Shown here piece after piece: positions 28,275 to 36,656 of a stretch of 64,000 bases of DNA. Source of the DNA: Halanaerobium saccharolyticum (GTDB lineage: Bacteria > Bacillota > Halanaerobiia > Halanaerobiales > Halanaerobiaceae); contig NZ_QLME01000001.1 of assembly GCF_003259895.1 (NCBI RefSeq), positions 297,834 through 361,833 of the forward strand. Reading direction: 5' to 3'. The notes under the pieces were generated by a model. That model was not told where the DNA came from and made no database searches. It saw only the letters and a program-made list of their open reading frames with translations. Position 1 is the first letter of the stretch. Every line of letters starts with the position of its first letter. A program made the position numbers and the translations under genes.

Positions 28275-29516
28275 TTATCTACTCAATAACCTTTCGATTC
28301 CCTGACCTGCCTCTTCTACCGCTTCTGCTGGAGTTATTTGACCATTCCATACTTTACTTAAAGCTGTAGTCATTTCAGTTCTAATTCCCCAGGTGTCAGA
28401 ACCAGCACTATCAAAAGTTACATAATCTGCTGCCTTAACATAATCCATTCTATAAGGCATATTTCTAAATGATTCTTTTTCTGTAATAGTCTTTTTACTT
28501 GGTATATGACCGGCTTTTGCCCAGAGTTCTCCATTATCAGTAGCCCACTTAGCAAAAGTTAAAGCTGCTTCTCTTTTTGTTTCATCAACATTTCTGGCAA
28601 AAGGAAGAACTAAAGTATGAGAATCACCCCAGACAGATCTATTATCAAAAATCTGCGGCATCGGAATAACACCAAAATCTAAGTCTTCTGTGGCTTCTAA
28701 AGTCCCGGTGATCCAGACACCAGTTAATAAGGAAGCTGCTTCTCCATTTCTAAATAAATTTACATTTTCCATATACTCAGAATGAAGTGGTGAATATTCC
28801 TTATCATATAGATCCTGCATATATTCAATTGCTTCTACAGCTTTTGCTTTATCTAAGGTCAGTGTACCCTCTGTTACTACCGGACTTCCTCCGAGCTGAT
28901 TGTAAAGACTCCACCAGACTCTGTAGTGACCTTCTGCAGTTAATTTTGTCCAGTTGGTCATCGGATATTTTGCAGAAGAATCAGACTTCAATTTTGCCAG
29001 AAAATCCTTAAATGTACCGTCCATCTCTGGCTTTCCATCTTCAGTCAGCAAATCTGCCTCTGCTAATAATTCTTTATTATAATATAAAACTAGGGGGTGG
29101 GTATCCAGTGGAACTGCATAAATCTGACCATCAATTTCGGCTCCACTCAAAATATTCTCATTATACTCATTCCAATTAATTCCAACATTTTTCCCCAGCT
29201 CATTTAAAGAAACAATTAAGCCCTCATCTGCCAGTTCTTTAACTCTGGTAACATGACTGATTGCAATATCAGGTCCATTACCACTGGCAGTTGCAGTTTT
29301 CAATTTAGTATAATATTCTTCCCATTCCAATCTGGTTACATCTACTTCTATGTTTTGATGAGCGGCATTAAATTCTTCTACAATTGCATCCATAAATTCA
29401 GCATCTCCACCACCAAAGAGATTCCAGTACTCAACAGTTACTGTTTCAGCCAGAGCATTTGAAGTAAATCCAACCAATACAGCAGCTAAAACTAAAAACA
29501 AAATCTTTTTCTTCAT
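28275..29516 (-). CDS. Extracellular solute-binding protein family 1 (CUT1 system 3)
   Basis: 413 residues with signal peptide about 1-23 (KKKILFLVLAAVLVGFTSNALAE). The mature part begins TVTVEYWNLFGGGDAEFMDAIVEEFN and contains YAVPLDTHPLVLYYNKELLAEADLL and GEAASLLTGVWITGTL, matching family-1 proteins. It is the first gene of the operon with the frameshifted MalF-type and intact MalG-type permeases and the 593-residue GH2. The start follows AAGGGGGATTTATA. The 240-bp upstream gap carries the 13-bp motif shared with system 2. Confidence 0.93.
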   Translation of the reverse strand: MKKKILFLVLAAVLVGFTSNALAETVTVEYWNLFGGGDAEFMDAIVEEFNAAHQNIEVDVTRLEWEEYYTKLKTATASGNGPDIAISHVTRVKELADEGLIVSLNELGKNVGINWNEYNENILSGAEIDGQIYAVPLDTHPLVLYYNKELLAEADLLTEDGKPEMDGTFKDFLAKLKSDSSAKYPMTNWTKLTAEGHYRVWWSLYNQLGGSPVVTEGTLTLDKAKAVEAIEYMQDLYDKEYSPLHSEYMENVNLFRNGEAASLLTGVWITGTLEATEDLDFGVIPMPQIFDNRSVWGDSHTLVLPFARNVDETKREAALTFAKWATDNGELWAKAGHIPSKKTITEKESFRNMPYRMDYVKAADYVTFDSAGSDTWGIRTEMTTALSKVWNGQITPAEAVEEAGQGIERLLSR

Positions 29517-29632
29517 TATAAATCCCCCTTAAGAATTTTAAGATTGCCCAACTACTTTTTCAATTAACAATATTGCGAATATTAACTGCTAAAAAAATAC
29601 CCCCCTCCTTTTTTAATTCATGTATTACTGCT

Positions 29633-29645
29633 TTAGTTTAATAAA
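29633..29645. promoter_or_regulatory. 13-bp motif shared with the system 2 leader
   Basis: TTAGTTTAATAAA, identical to 23230-23242, and part of a loose inverted repeat (TTTAATAAAAG, AATTAAAG). It lies about 120 bp before the system 3 binding-protein start and is a candidate site for the ArsR-like regulators. Confidence 0.45.
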
Positions 29646-29756
29646 AGTTGAATTAAAGCACATAAAAAATTTACCTGACTATTTGGCTCTATTATTACTA
29701 TTCAACACAAAATCTGAAATTCCTGCTTTTATTTTATATTTTTTTGATTTAATTCA

Positions 29757-30689
29757 TTAATCATTGAATTTATATCGATATCTGAGCATAATATCCTGTC
29801 TATAATTACCAAATTTGCGGCCGAAAAGATTGACTCCACCTACATTGCGAGCGTCTTCTTTTACACCAATCTTTACATCGATAAAATCCTCTTTTTCAAG
29901 ATTTAGCTCATTTAAAGTCACATTCGAAATTTTATTGCCATCTACATAAGTACCTTCTTCTGTAACTTTCCAGATTTTTAATAATCCATGCTGAGTCTGA
30001 TCAAAATACCACCAGTCCGGATTTAAAATTCCTCTATTCTCACCAAAATCTCCTGGAGAAGTCCAGACACCAATTTCCACACCATTAATCCAGAGAGAAA
30101 TATCAGAGGGCCAGTCTTCATTATAATCCGAAGTTTCTGAGCAGATTTCCATACTCAATTCCAGTTTTGTTGCCTGAGAGTTTTTAGGCAGATTATTTGG
30201 AAAAACATATTTGACATAACCTTTGCCAAACCAGAGAATCTGAGCATGGATATGTTCTGGATGCAGAAAAGACTTAACATCATCTAATTCTCCAATTACT
30301 GCTTTTTCGGAGGCCAGACCACAGGTTGGGCTGACATCAAAATCCTTATAATTACCAATCGGCATCGATGTTTCAATTAAATTTTTATCTTTTAATTCTC
30401 TATTTCCGGGTAGATTAATTAATATCTTATCATAGTTTAAACTGCATATTTTTTGCGAACCATGATTTCCCGGCTTATATTCAGTTTCAATTAAACCTGC
30501 CTCTTCCAGCTTTTTAATATTTACTGTGACTGAGGAAGCCGGCATATTTATAAATTCAGAAATCTGATTTAAATTCATATCTTCATTCTGTAAAACTTCA
30601 ATAATTTTCATTCTGGATTCTGATCCCAGAGCTTTCAGAACCTCAATTATCTGTTCCTCATCTTTTAGTTCCATTATATTACCCTTCAT
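29757..30689 (-). CDS. ArsR-like winged-helix regulator with a C-terminal ligand-type domain (paralog 2)
   Basis: About 310 residues from the ATG at 30689, chosen because GGAGGTATCAAT precedes it. The winged helix (VLKALGSESRMKIIEVL, NLNQISEFINMPASSVTVNIKKLEEAGLIE) and the 200-residue C-terminal domain (PTCGLASEKAVIG, FLHPEHIHAQILWFGKGYVKYVFPN, ISLWINGVEIGVWTSPGDFG, KFGNYRQDIMLRYR) align with paralog 1 at 23427 without large gaps. It lies upstream of the system 3 operon and probably controls it. Identity is highest in the helix-turn-helix recognition region (SVTVNIKKLEEAGLIETEY in both), so the two may read the same operator while sensing different ligands; that is inference. Confidence 0.82.
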   Translation of the reverse strand: MKGNIMELKDEEQIIEVLKALGSESRMKIIEVLQNEDMNLNQISEFINMPASSVTVNIKKLEEAGLIETEYKPGNHGSQKICSLNYDKILINLPGNRELKDKNLIETSMPIGNYKDFDVSPTCGLASEKAVIGELDDVKSFLHPEHIHAQILWFGKGYVKYVFPNNLPKNSQATKLELSMEICSETSDYNEDWPSDISLWINGVEIGVWTSPGDFGENRGILNPDWWYFDQTQHGLLKIWKVTEEGTYVDGNKISNVTLNELNLEKEDFIDVKIGVKEDARNVGGVNLFGRKFGNYRQDIMLRYRYKFND

Positions 30690-30722
30690 ATTGATACCTC
30701 CACTCATCTTACATTTTCTGTC

Positions 30723-30743
30723 TTTATTTTAACAATTATTAAA
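30723..30743. promoter_or_regulatory. 21-bp motif conserved before both ArsR-like genes (copy 2)
   Basis: Identical over 21 bases to 24388-24408, lying 34 bp before the regulator start. Core TTAACAATTATTAA. Confidence 0.6.
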
Positions 30744-30802
30744 GTAAAAAGCAATTATAAAATCTAAATCTATAATTCTGTTTTTTATTATAAATAAAAT
30801 AA

Positions 30803-30829
30803 CTCCCCAATAAATTAATACCAGGGAGA
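30803..30829 (-). terminator. Rho-independent terminator after the truncated hydrolase
   Basis: On the minus strand CTCCC and GGGGAG pair across a 14-base loop and are followed by TTATTTTATTT. Confidence 0.6.
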
Positions 30830-30888
30830 ATTTAGAAATACTATAATATTTTATTTCACTGACTAGAAATCACTAATTTTAGTCTGTT

Positions 30889-31407
30889 TTAGCTGTCTTT
30901 ATTGCGCTGCACAAATTGATAAGTCATCTCTGCAACTTTTCTGTTAGCTGCCTCCGAAAATCCATGTCCTTCACCTGCAAATATTTCAAGTTCGACATTT
31001 GAATACAATTTTTCCGCCTTTTTACAGGAAGCAGCTGTGGCAATCGAATCCTGATCTCCTACAAATATCTGCACATTTTTATTGTATTTACCTATATTTT
31101 TATAAACATCATAACCCTGAATTGTCTCAAAAAAATTTCTCCCCAGTCTCATTCCCCAGAATTCATGAGTTTCGGGAATATCTTCAGAGTCCGGAAATTT
31201 TTGATTCCAGTTATCCGCTATACAGAATGCCGGAAATAAGAGCAGGAGTCCTTTGATATCTTCTCGACGCTCTTCAGCTGTCAGAGCAGAAACCAGACCA
31301 CCCTGACTTGCTCCAAAGAGAAATATATTATTTGTATTTATATTTTCCCTGCCCTGAAAATGATCAATTATTGCACCAAGATCTTCTTTTTCTCTATATT
31401 TATACAT
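30889..31407 (-). pseudogene. Alpha/beta hydrolase, N-terminally truncated remnant
   Basis: 172 residues that match only the back two thirds of an alpha/beta-hydrolase (dienelactone hydrolase or S9-type esterase). The nucleophile serine (FLFGASQGG), the acid (VGDQDSIA) and the histidine (GEGHGF) are all present. The usual first 80-90 residues with the first strands and the oxyanion HG loop are missing, and the upstream 100 bp do not encode them in any frame. The start has only a weak ribosome site. I read it as a remnant, though a short functional form cannot be excluded. It lies at the border between the glycan block and the MoxR operon. Confidence 0.65.
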
Positions 31408-31509
31408 CCAAGCACTACCTAACTTCTTAATCTTTGAAAAAATATCTAATTAGCAGATCATAATTACTAGATTAATATCACTTTTTCTGGAGTATTTAAA
31501 ACCGACTGT

Positions 31510-32121
31510 TTAAATCTTCTTTTTCAAGATTTTCCAGATTGATTTTGCTGCCTTGACCGCATTTTCCCCCAGAGAATGATTACTGTAGGCACTTTCTACA
31601 AAAATATCGGTCAGATTATTAATTTCCTCTTTTAAATCCTGATATTTATCCTGCAGATAAGAACTGTACTCATAGGGGGTTGCCGCAGGATCTTTGCCCA
31701 TACCTTTAAGTGAGAGGAGTTTTAAAAGTGAATTGTAAATTCTAATAATAATTGAGTTACTCTCTCCACTTAAGTCAATATTTTTTATGTCTTTTACTTC
31801 TTTTTTATTCGATTTTTTATCCTTCTTTTTCTCTCGTCTCTTCTTCCAGCTGGAACTTAAATTAAAGTTTATTTCCTTAACTGTTGTAAAAATATCTTTA
31901 ATTGCTCCAATTAAAAAACTGTAAAAGGCCTTAAAAAACTGAGGCAAGTTTTTAATTTTTGTCAGTTCAGATTTGATTAAAAATAGGGTTAAAGCCAGCA
32001 AAACAAAACCCAGAAGCAGAGCCAGTGCAATCTGAATTAGAATAAATAAGATTTCTATCAGGGGCGATTCTTCCTCTTCTACTTCAGCCGGCACTTCACC
32101 GGAATTCAAATTTTCCGACAA
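31510..32121 (-). CDS. DUF4129-like membrane protein of the MoxR operon
   Basis: 203 residues with one transmembrane helix at about 24-50 (IEILFILIQIALALLLGFVLLALTLFLI), a Lys-rich cytoplasmic linker (WKKRREKKKDKKSNKK), and a C-terminal helical segment ATPYEYSSYLQDKYQ...FVESAYSNHSLGE that matches the DUF4129 signature normally found at the end of transglutaminase-like proteins. The start is TTG at 32121 behind AGGGAG. It is the last gene of the MoxR-DUF58 operon, 9 bp after the membrane protein. No transglutaminase core is present. Function unknown. Confidence 0.7.
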   Translation of the reverse strand: MSENLNSGEVPAEVEEEESPLIEILFILIQIALALLLGFVLLALTLFLIKSELTKIKNLPQFFKAFYSFLIGAIKDIFTTVKEINFNLSSSWKKRREKKKDKKSNKKEVKDIKNIDLSGESNSIIIRIYNSLLKLLSLKGMGKDPAATPYEYSSYLQDKYQDLKEEINNLTDIFVESAYSNHSLGENAVKAAKSIWKILKKKI

Positions 32122-32130
32122 ATTTGCTCC

Positions 32131-32964
32131 CTAATTTATTTCCGGCATTTCTGTTAAAGCCAGCCTCTGAACTATAAAGCTGTTGATCCGATCCATCGGC
32201 AGTGGCTGATAATTTGCCGGCAGCAGAAAAGCTAACAGGAGAGCAGAAATAATAAAAAGTAATAGAAACTTCCGCCAGCCGCTTTTGATTGCAGCCGGTT
32301 CTTTAATCCGGTTAACCCGCCAGTCAACTGTTTTTTTATCCAGATAGGTCAGTGCCAGCAGAAAAACTTCAATTACTAAAAAAATAATTGTGAGAAAAAT
32401 AATAGTCGAATTCATTTCTCCTACAGCAGCCCAGATTATAAAAAGCGGTAGATTAAGCCAGCTTATCTTACGGGTCAGCCTGGGCCAGATTATTGGATAG
32501 TCAAGTAAGCGGCGAAATTCTTCCAGATTCCAATTTTCACTTGAACGGTCATAAATTTTATCAAAATCTTTACGAAAATATTCAAAAATCCGGCACAATT
32601 CTGCTGCCTGATACCAGATGAAAATGCTAAACAGCCAGAATAAAAATAGATCAAGATTGGCAAGGGTAAAAATAGCAGTAAGCCCCTGATAACGCCCACT
32701 AAAAATAATTACAGCCAGCAGATAAACTGCAAATTCTACCACAAAGGTTAAAGCCGGGATTTTAACTTCCAGGGCTGCATTAGAATGCAAAACAGCTTCA
32801 ACTAAAAATAGAAAAAACAGCAGATATAAAGAATTGTTCAGCTGCATCAATTCGAATTCAACTTCGATTAAATAAAAAGACATTAGTGAAAGTATAAAAT
32901 ACAGCAGAACTCCCAGCATCGGATAGAGATATCTGTATTTAAAATTATATTCTTTTGCTTTCAT
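32131..32964 (-). CDS. Membrane protein of the MoxR operon (hypothetical)
   Basis: About 277 residues from the ATG at 32964, which overlaps the end of the DUF58 gene by 20 bp; the longer frame to 33051 would duplicate coding sequence. There are about six hydrophobic segments (MLGVLLYFILSLMSFYLI, LYLLFFLFLVEAVLH, FVVEFAVYLLAVIIFSG, LDLFLFWLFSIFIWYQAAEL, LNLPLFIIWAAVGE, FLLLFIISALLLAFLLPA). By position it stands where the DUF3488/TgpA membrane half usually lies, and the next gene has the DUF4129 tail, so the two may be the split shell of such a protein without its catalytic domain. I do not recognise a specific family. Confidence 0.65.
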   Translation of the reverse strand: MKAKEYNFKYRYLYPMLGVLLYFILSLMSFYLIEVEFELMQLNNSLYLLFFLFLVEAVLHSNAALEVKIPALTFVVEFAVYLLAVIIFSGRYQGLTAIFTLANLDLFLFWLFSIFIWYQAAELCRIFEYFRKDFDKIYDRSSENWNLEEFRRLLDYPIIWPRLTRKISWLNLPLFIIWAAVGEMNSTIIFLTIIFLVIEVFLLALTYLDKKTVDWRVNRIKEPAAIKSGWRKFLLLFIISALLLAFLLPANYQPLPMDRINSFIVQRLALTEMPEIN

Positions 32965-34291
32965 TGAGGTCACGCTCCCGCCTGAGGTGATGGATAGAAA
33001 GTGGCGCTGTATATGGTTTGTGCTGATATTCTCTGTGAACCAGCTCATCACCCATAATCATTATTTTGATGTTATATCCCCGACGCAGCAGATTTTGCAC
33101 AACCTGCATTAATTCCTGGTCATCTTTTTCTGTAAAAATAATTAGGGTTCCACCCCAGCCCAGATCGAGCTCTTCTGTCAGCAGATTGAGAAAATTATCA
33201 GCTTTTGAAATTTCAGCTCTGGCCAGCAGTTCTAAAAGTTCCTGCAGGTGAGCATCCCCACTTCCAGAAGGTAGTTTTAAATAACTTTCAAAATCAGCAC
33301 TTATCTCTGCAGCTGAATTTTGCTGATCCTGCTGCTCCTGATCGCTTTTATCCAGCTCAAGCTTAGAGTTGGCCTCAGCTTTGGCAGTAGAATCCTGCTT
33401 ACCTTCAGCGGCTTCATTTTCTGCAATCTGAGCCTGGTAGGCATTAAACTCTTGCTTATCTCTGCCTTCGATAACTGCATTGCTCAAAAATTTATAGCTG
33501 TGGCCGGCCCGGTTTAAATAATAAGCCATCGAAGCAGCTGCAGTTACAGCCAGCTCCGTTTTTCTTTCTAAAAATTTAAGTCCATAGTCATTCTGTGACA
33601 TATTTAAAACCAGAGCAGTATCAATTGAAACAGTTGATTCATTTTTGCGTGATTTAAGCTCACCGGTTTTTGCTGTAGCCTTCCAGTGGATTTTGTTTAA
33701 CCGATCAGAAGGCTGATATTCTCTAATCCCTGCATTGCGATAGGGATCCTTGTAGATAGGCTGTGGCCACTTAGAATTACCAAATGGTATTCTGGAGGCA
33801 AGTCCCAGCTCTTCTAAATCCATAATTTTTGGATAAATATAAACTTCAAGTTCCTCCAGCTCGCCTTTTGTCAGCTCATATCCCAGAAAATCTCCCATTT
33901 CCCATCTCAAAGGACCAATCTTATAAAGGCCCCTCTTTTTTGCCCTCAGCTGAAAACGCCATTCCTTTTTTTCACCTGCTTTAAAATAACTTAAGTGCTG
34001 TTCTTCTAAAGTGCTCAGCTCCCCGGGAAGAAATTCTTCTAATTTTAACCAGAGAATGGGCAGAAAACTGTTGTTTTCAACCTCAATGATTGTCTCAATC
34101 TGTTCATTGAAAAATAGATGATCATTTTTAAGCTGATGAGAAATTTTTAAGTTTTTAGAAATATTATAATGATAATATTTAATTATAAAATGAAAGAGGA
34201 GGAAAAAATAGGCCAGCTTAAATAAAATTGTGCGCTGTAAAACTGCTCCTCCCAGATAGGTTACTAAACCCAGTGCTAAAAAATTAATCAA
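32945..34291 (-). CDS. DUF58 domain protein
   Basis: 448 residues. The N-terminus has two short hydrophobic segments, then a beta-domain (FNEQIETIIEVENNSFLPILWLKLEE) and the DUF58 signature IREYQPSDRLNKIHWKATAKTGEL near residue 190, followed by a von Willebrand A-like fold (IDTALVLNMSQ, TLIIFTEKDDQELMQVV). DUF58 proteins pair with MoxR ATPases and are thought to act in assembly or maturation of cell-surface or metal complexes. Between about 275 and 350 lies an extra low-complexity stretch rich in E, A, Q and K that is not usual in the family. The start is TTG at 34291, overlapping moxR by 8 bp. Confidence 0.85.
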   Translation of the reverse strand: MINFLALGLVTYLGGAVLQRTILFKLAYFFLLFHFIIKYYHYNISKNLKISHQLKNDHLFFNEQIETIIEVENNSFLPILWLKLEEFLPGELSTLEEQHLSYFKAGEKKEWRFQLRAKKRGLYKIGPLRWEMGDFLGYELTKGELEELEVYIYPKIMDLEELGLASRIPFGNSKWPQPIYKDPYRNAGIREYQPSDRLNKIHWKATAKTGELKSRKNESTVSIDTALVLNMSQNDYGLKFLERKTELAVTAAASMAYYLNRAGHSYKFLSNAVIEGRDKQEFNAYQAQIAENEAAEGKQDSTAKAEANSKLELDKSDQEQQDQQNSAAEISADFESYLKLPSGSGDAHLQELLELLARAEISKADNFLNLLTEELDLGWGGTLIIFTEKDDQELMQVVQNLLRRGYNIKIMIMGDELVHREYQHKPYTAPLSIHHLRRERDLNESKRI

Positions 34292-35222
34292 TTACCGGCA
34301 CCTCTGTTCTTCTAACAATCTCATCAATGATTTTTTCTTTATCCGCACCCCTCAAACGACTTTTGGACTTAATAATTAAGCGGTGAGCCAGAACAGCAGG
34401 GGCAATTTCTTTAATGTCATCCGGAATAATATAGTCCCGCTCATTAACTACCGCCCAGGCCTGAGCCATCTTCATTAAGGCAATACTTCCTCTGGGGCTG
34501 GCTCCCAGTTCCAGATCACTATGATTACGGCTCTGATTAACCAGTTCTACTATATATTTTCTCAGCTTCTGATCAACATGGACTTTTTTAACATCATCCT
34601 GCAGCTCAATAAATTCCTGGTCAGTCATCACTGCCTCCAGTGTTTCCACCGGGTGCTGCAGCTGTAAATTTTCTAAAATCTGCTGTTCATCTACTGATTC
34701 CGGATAACCAATTTCCAGCCTGATTAAAAAGCGGTCAAGCTGTGCTTCCGGCAGGGGAAAGGTTCCATCATACTCAATTGGATTTTGAGTGGCCATTACT
34801 ATAAAAGGATCAGCAAGTCGGCGGCTTATTCCTTCCACAGTAATCTGTTTTTCAGCCATACTCTCTAAAAGTGCTGACTGAGTTCTGGGTGTAGCTCTAT
34901 TTATCTCATCTGCCAGCACAACCTGTGATAAAATCGGACCCTCTCTAAATTCAAATTCATTGTTCTTTTGATTATAAATTGAAACACCTGTAATATCTGA
35001 AGGTAAAAGATCAGGAGTAAACTGGACTCGTTTAAATGAACAGCCAATTGATTGGGCCAGAGAACGCACCAGAATTGTTTTTCCAACTCCCGGTACATCT
35101 TCAAATAGAATATGTCCCTCAGCCATCATTGCTGCCAGCGCAAGCTTAATCACCCGATTTTTACCTAAAATTACTTCTTCCACATTGTCAATGATTTTCT
35201 GCACTTTTTCGATATTCTGCAA
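34284..35222 (-). CDS. MoxR-family AAA+ ATPase
   Basis: 312 residues. Walker A is VPGVGKT (43-49), Walker B VVLADEINRA (about 106-115), sensor 1 VMATQNPIEYDGTFPLPEAQLDRFL, and the C-terminal lid domain ends VVNERDYIIPDDIKEIAPAVLAHRL. MoxR proteins act as chaperone-type ATPases with DUF58 partners, here encoded directly downstream with an 8-bp overlap. The start is TTG at 35222 behind AGAGGTGTATTAA. Palindrome R7 lies in its leader. The target of this complex is unknown. Confidence 0.92.
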   Translation of the reverse strand: MQNIEKVQKIIDNVEEVILGKNRVIKLALAAMMAEGHILFEDVPGVGKTILVRSLAQSIGCSFKRVQFTPDLLPSDITGVSIYNQKNNEFEFREGPILSQVVLADEINRATPRTQSALLESMAEKQITVEGISRRLADPFIVMATQNPIEYDGTFPLPEAQLDRFLIRLEIGYPESVDEQQILENLQLQHPVETLEAVMTDQEFIELQDDVKKVHVDQKLRKYIVELVNQSRNHSDLELGASPRGSIALMKMAQAWAVVNERDYIIPDDIKEIAPAVLAHRLIIKSKSRLRGADKEKIIDEIVRRTEVPVID

Positions 35223-35262
35223 TTAATACACCTCTTATGTTTTATTTATAGGCACCATTATA

Positions 35263-35300
35263 GGTACCAGGTACCTAAAACGTTTTATGGTACCTGGTAC
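35263..35300. repeat. GTACC(A/G)GGTAC palindrome, copy R7
   Basis: Arms GGTACCAGGTACC with centre AAAACGTTTT and a one-base bulge. It lies between the LarA stop and the moxR start. Confidence 0.85.
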
Positions 35301-35307
35301 AAGTGAA

Positions 35308-36558
35308 TTATTTTACAACCGGAACTGTTAAACTACCCTGGGGCATTATATAGGCTGAATAATCCCCCTGATATTTTTCTTCCAGATAATCAACTGCCGC
35401 CTGAATAGTGTCTTTTTTCTTTGCAAATATATTTTCTGTCTGTTCCTGACTTAAACTTGAAATTAAAATAATTTCCTTTTCGGCAGCTACTTTAGAAATC
35501 GCAAAAGCTTTATGGCCGCCGATTAAAAATTTCTTTTTAATTCGAGTTATATTGTCCTCAGGTTTTTGAGCCTCGTCCATCCAGTTTTGAAAACGTTCTT
35601 CTCCATAGCCTTCTGAACATTCTGCAACCCAGATAATTGTCCCACCTTTTTTGACAGCATGATCTGCATGGTCCAGCGCTTTCTGGGCCTGATAAAGATT
35701 GATATCCCGGGGAAATCCTCCTGAGCTAACTACTGCTGCCTCAGCTTTTTCTGCCAGAGGTAGATGATACATTTCTGCAGATTGAGCAATTCTGGCCTCC
35801 CAGGCCTGTCGGTAATCACCGGCGACAACCTGAACTATTTCCCGGCTGCTGTTGGTGACTACATTGAGAATAAAGTCTACTCCAACTTTTTCTGCCGCCT
35901 CAAACATTTCTCTGCTGATTGGGTTGGCCTCTAAAGCAGGCTGTTCTTCTGTTACCTCAACCATCATTGCATGATTGTTTTCAATACTTTCCCTGCCGGC
36001 AACTCCCGGCAAAATTGATTTCCTGCCTCCAGAAAACCCGGCCATATAATGGGGTAAAATAACCCCAGTAGTAATTAAAAAATCTGCATCTGCCACTTTT
36101 TTATTAATCTGAAGCTGATTGCCGGTACTCAGTTGGCCTAAGTCAACTAAGTCCTGATCACAGTCATGATGAATAAAATTATAATTGTCATCTATCTCTT
36201 CCCCAAAAATTTCTCTGTTCTGCTCATCAGAATGGGGACTGTGCACCCCGGTGGCAACAATGAATGTTACCTGCTCATTTTTAATCCCGGCCTCAGAAAT
36301 AGTTTTTAGCAGTGGTGGCAGCAGATAATTATAGGGGGTATAGCGGGTTACATCATTAACTATAATTACCAGCTCATTTATTTCCCTGGCAGCTAAAAGC
36401 TCTGCCAGAGGAGCTGTACCAATCGGATCCTCTAAGGCACTTTCCACTTCTGCAAGAGGATTTTTTAAGCCTTCTTTTTCATTTGCTTTTAAAACATCTA
36501 ATACTCTACTGCTCTCAATCTCAAATTCTAAATTTTCTCTTCCATATTTTAATTTCAT
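35308..36558 (-). CDS. larA: LarA-family nickel-pincer enzyme (lactate racemase homolog)
   Basis: 416 residues from the ATG at 36558; the upstream TTG (36579) lacks a ribosome site, whereas GAGGAGAG precedes the ATG. Family landmarks are VNDVTRYTP, VATGVHSPH (His106, His109), HHDCDQD, the LPH histidine (His170), the pincer-binding lysine Lys180 in GFSGGRKSILPG and His196 in NNHAMM, which correspond to the ligands of the nickel-pincer nucleotide cofactor. LarA enzymes racemize or epimerize 2-hydroxy acids. The LarB/C/E cofactor genes are not in this window. Many LarA homologs act on substrates other than lactate, so lactate is only a candidate. Confidence 0.85.
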   Translation of the reverse strand: MKLKYGRENLEFEIESSRVLDVLKANEKEGLKNPLAEVESALEDPIGTAPLAELLAAREINELVIIVNDVTRYTPYNYLLPPLLKTISEAGIKNEQVTFIVATGVHSPHSDEQNREIFGEEIDDNYNFIHHDCDQDLVDLGQLSTGNQLQINKKVADADFLITTGVILPHYMAGFSGGRKSILPGVAGRESIENNHAMMVEVTEEQPALEANPISREMFEAAEKVGVDFILNVVTNSSREIVQVVAGDYRQAWEARIAQSAEMYHLPLAEKAEAAVVSSGGFPRDINLYQAQKALDHADHAVKKGGTIIWVAECSEGYGEERFQNWMDEAQKPEDNITRIKKKFLIGGHKAFAISKVAAEKEIILISSLSQEQTENIFAKKKDTIQAAVDYLEEKYQGDYSAYIMPQGSLTVPVVK

Positions 36559-36607
36559 TTCTGCTTTTACTCTCCTCAATTCTCAATCTTTGTGAATCAT
36601 TTCTTCT

Positions 36608-36644
36608 GTACCAGGTACAAAAACGTGTTTTTGTACCTGGTACC
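36608..36644. repeat. GTACC(A/G)GGTAC palindrome, copy R8
   Basis: Arms GTACCAGGTACAAAAA with a CGTG loop. It lies between the adenosylhomocysteinase stop and the larA start. Confidence 0.9.
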
Positions 36645-36656
36645 TAAAAATATATA

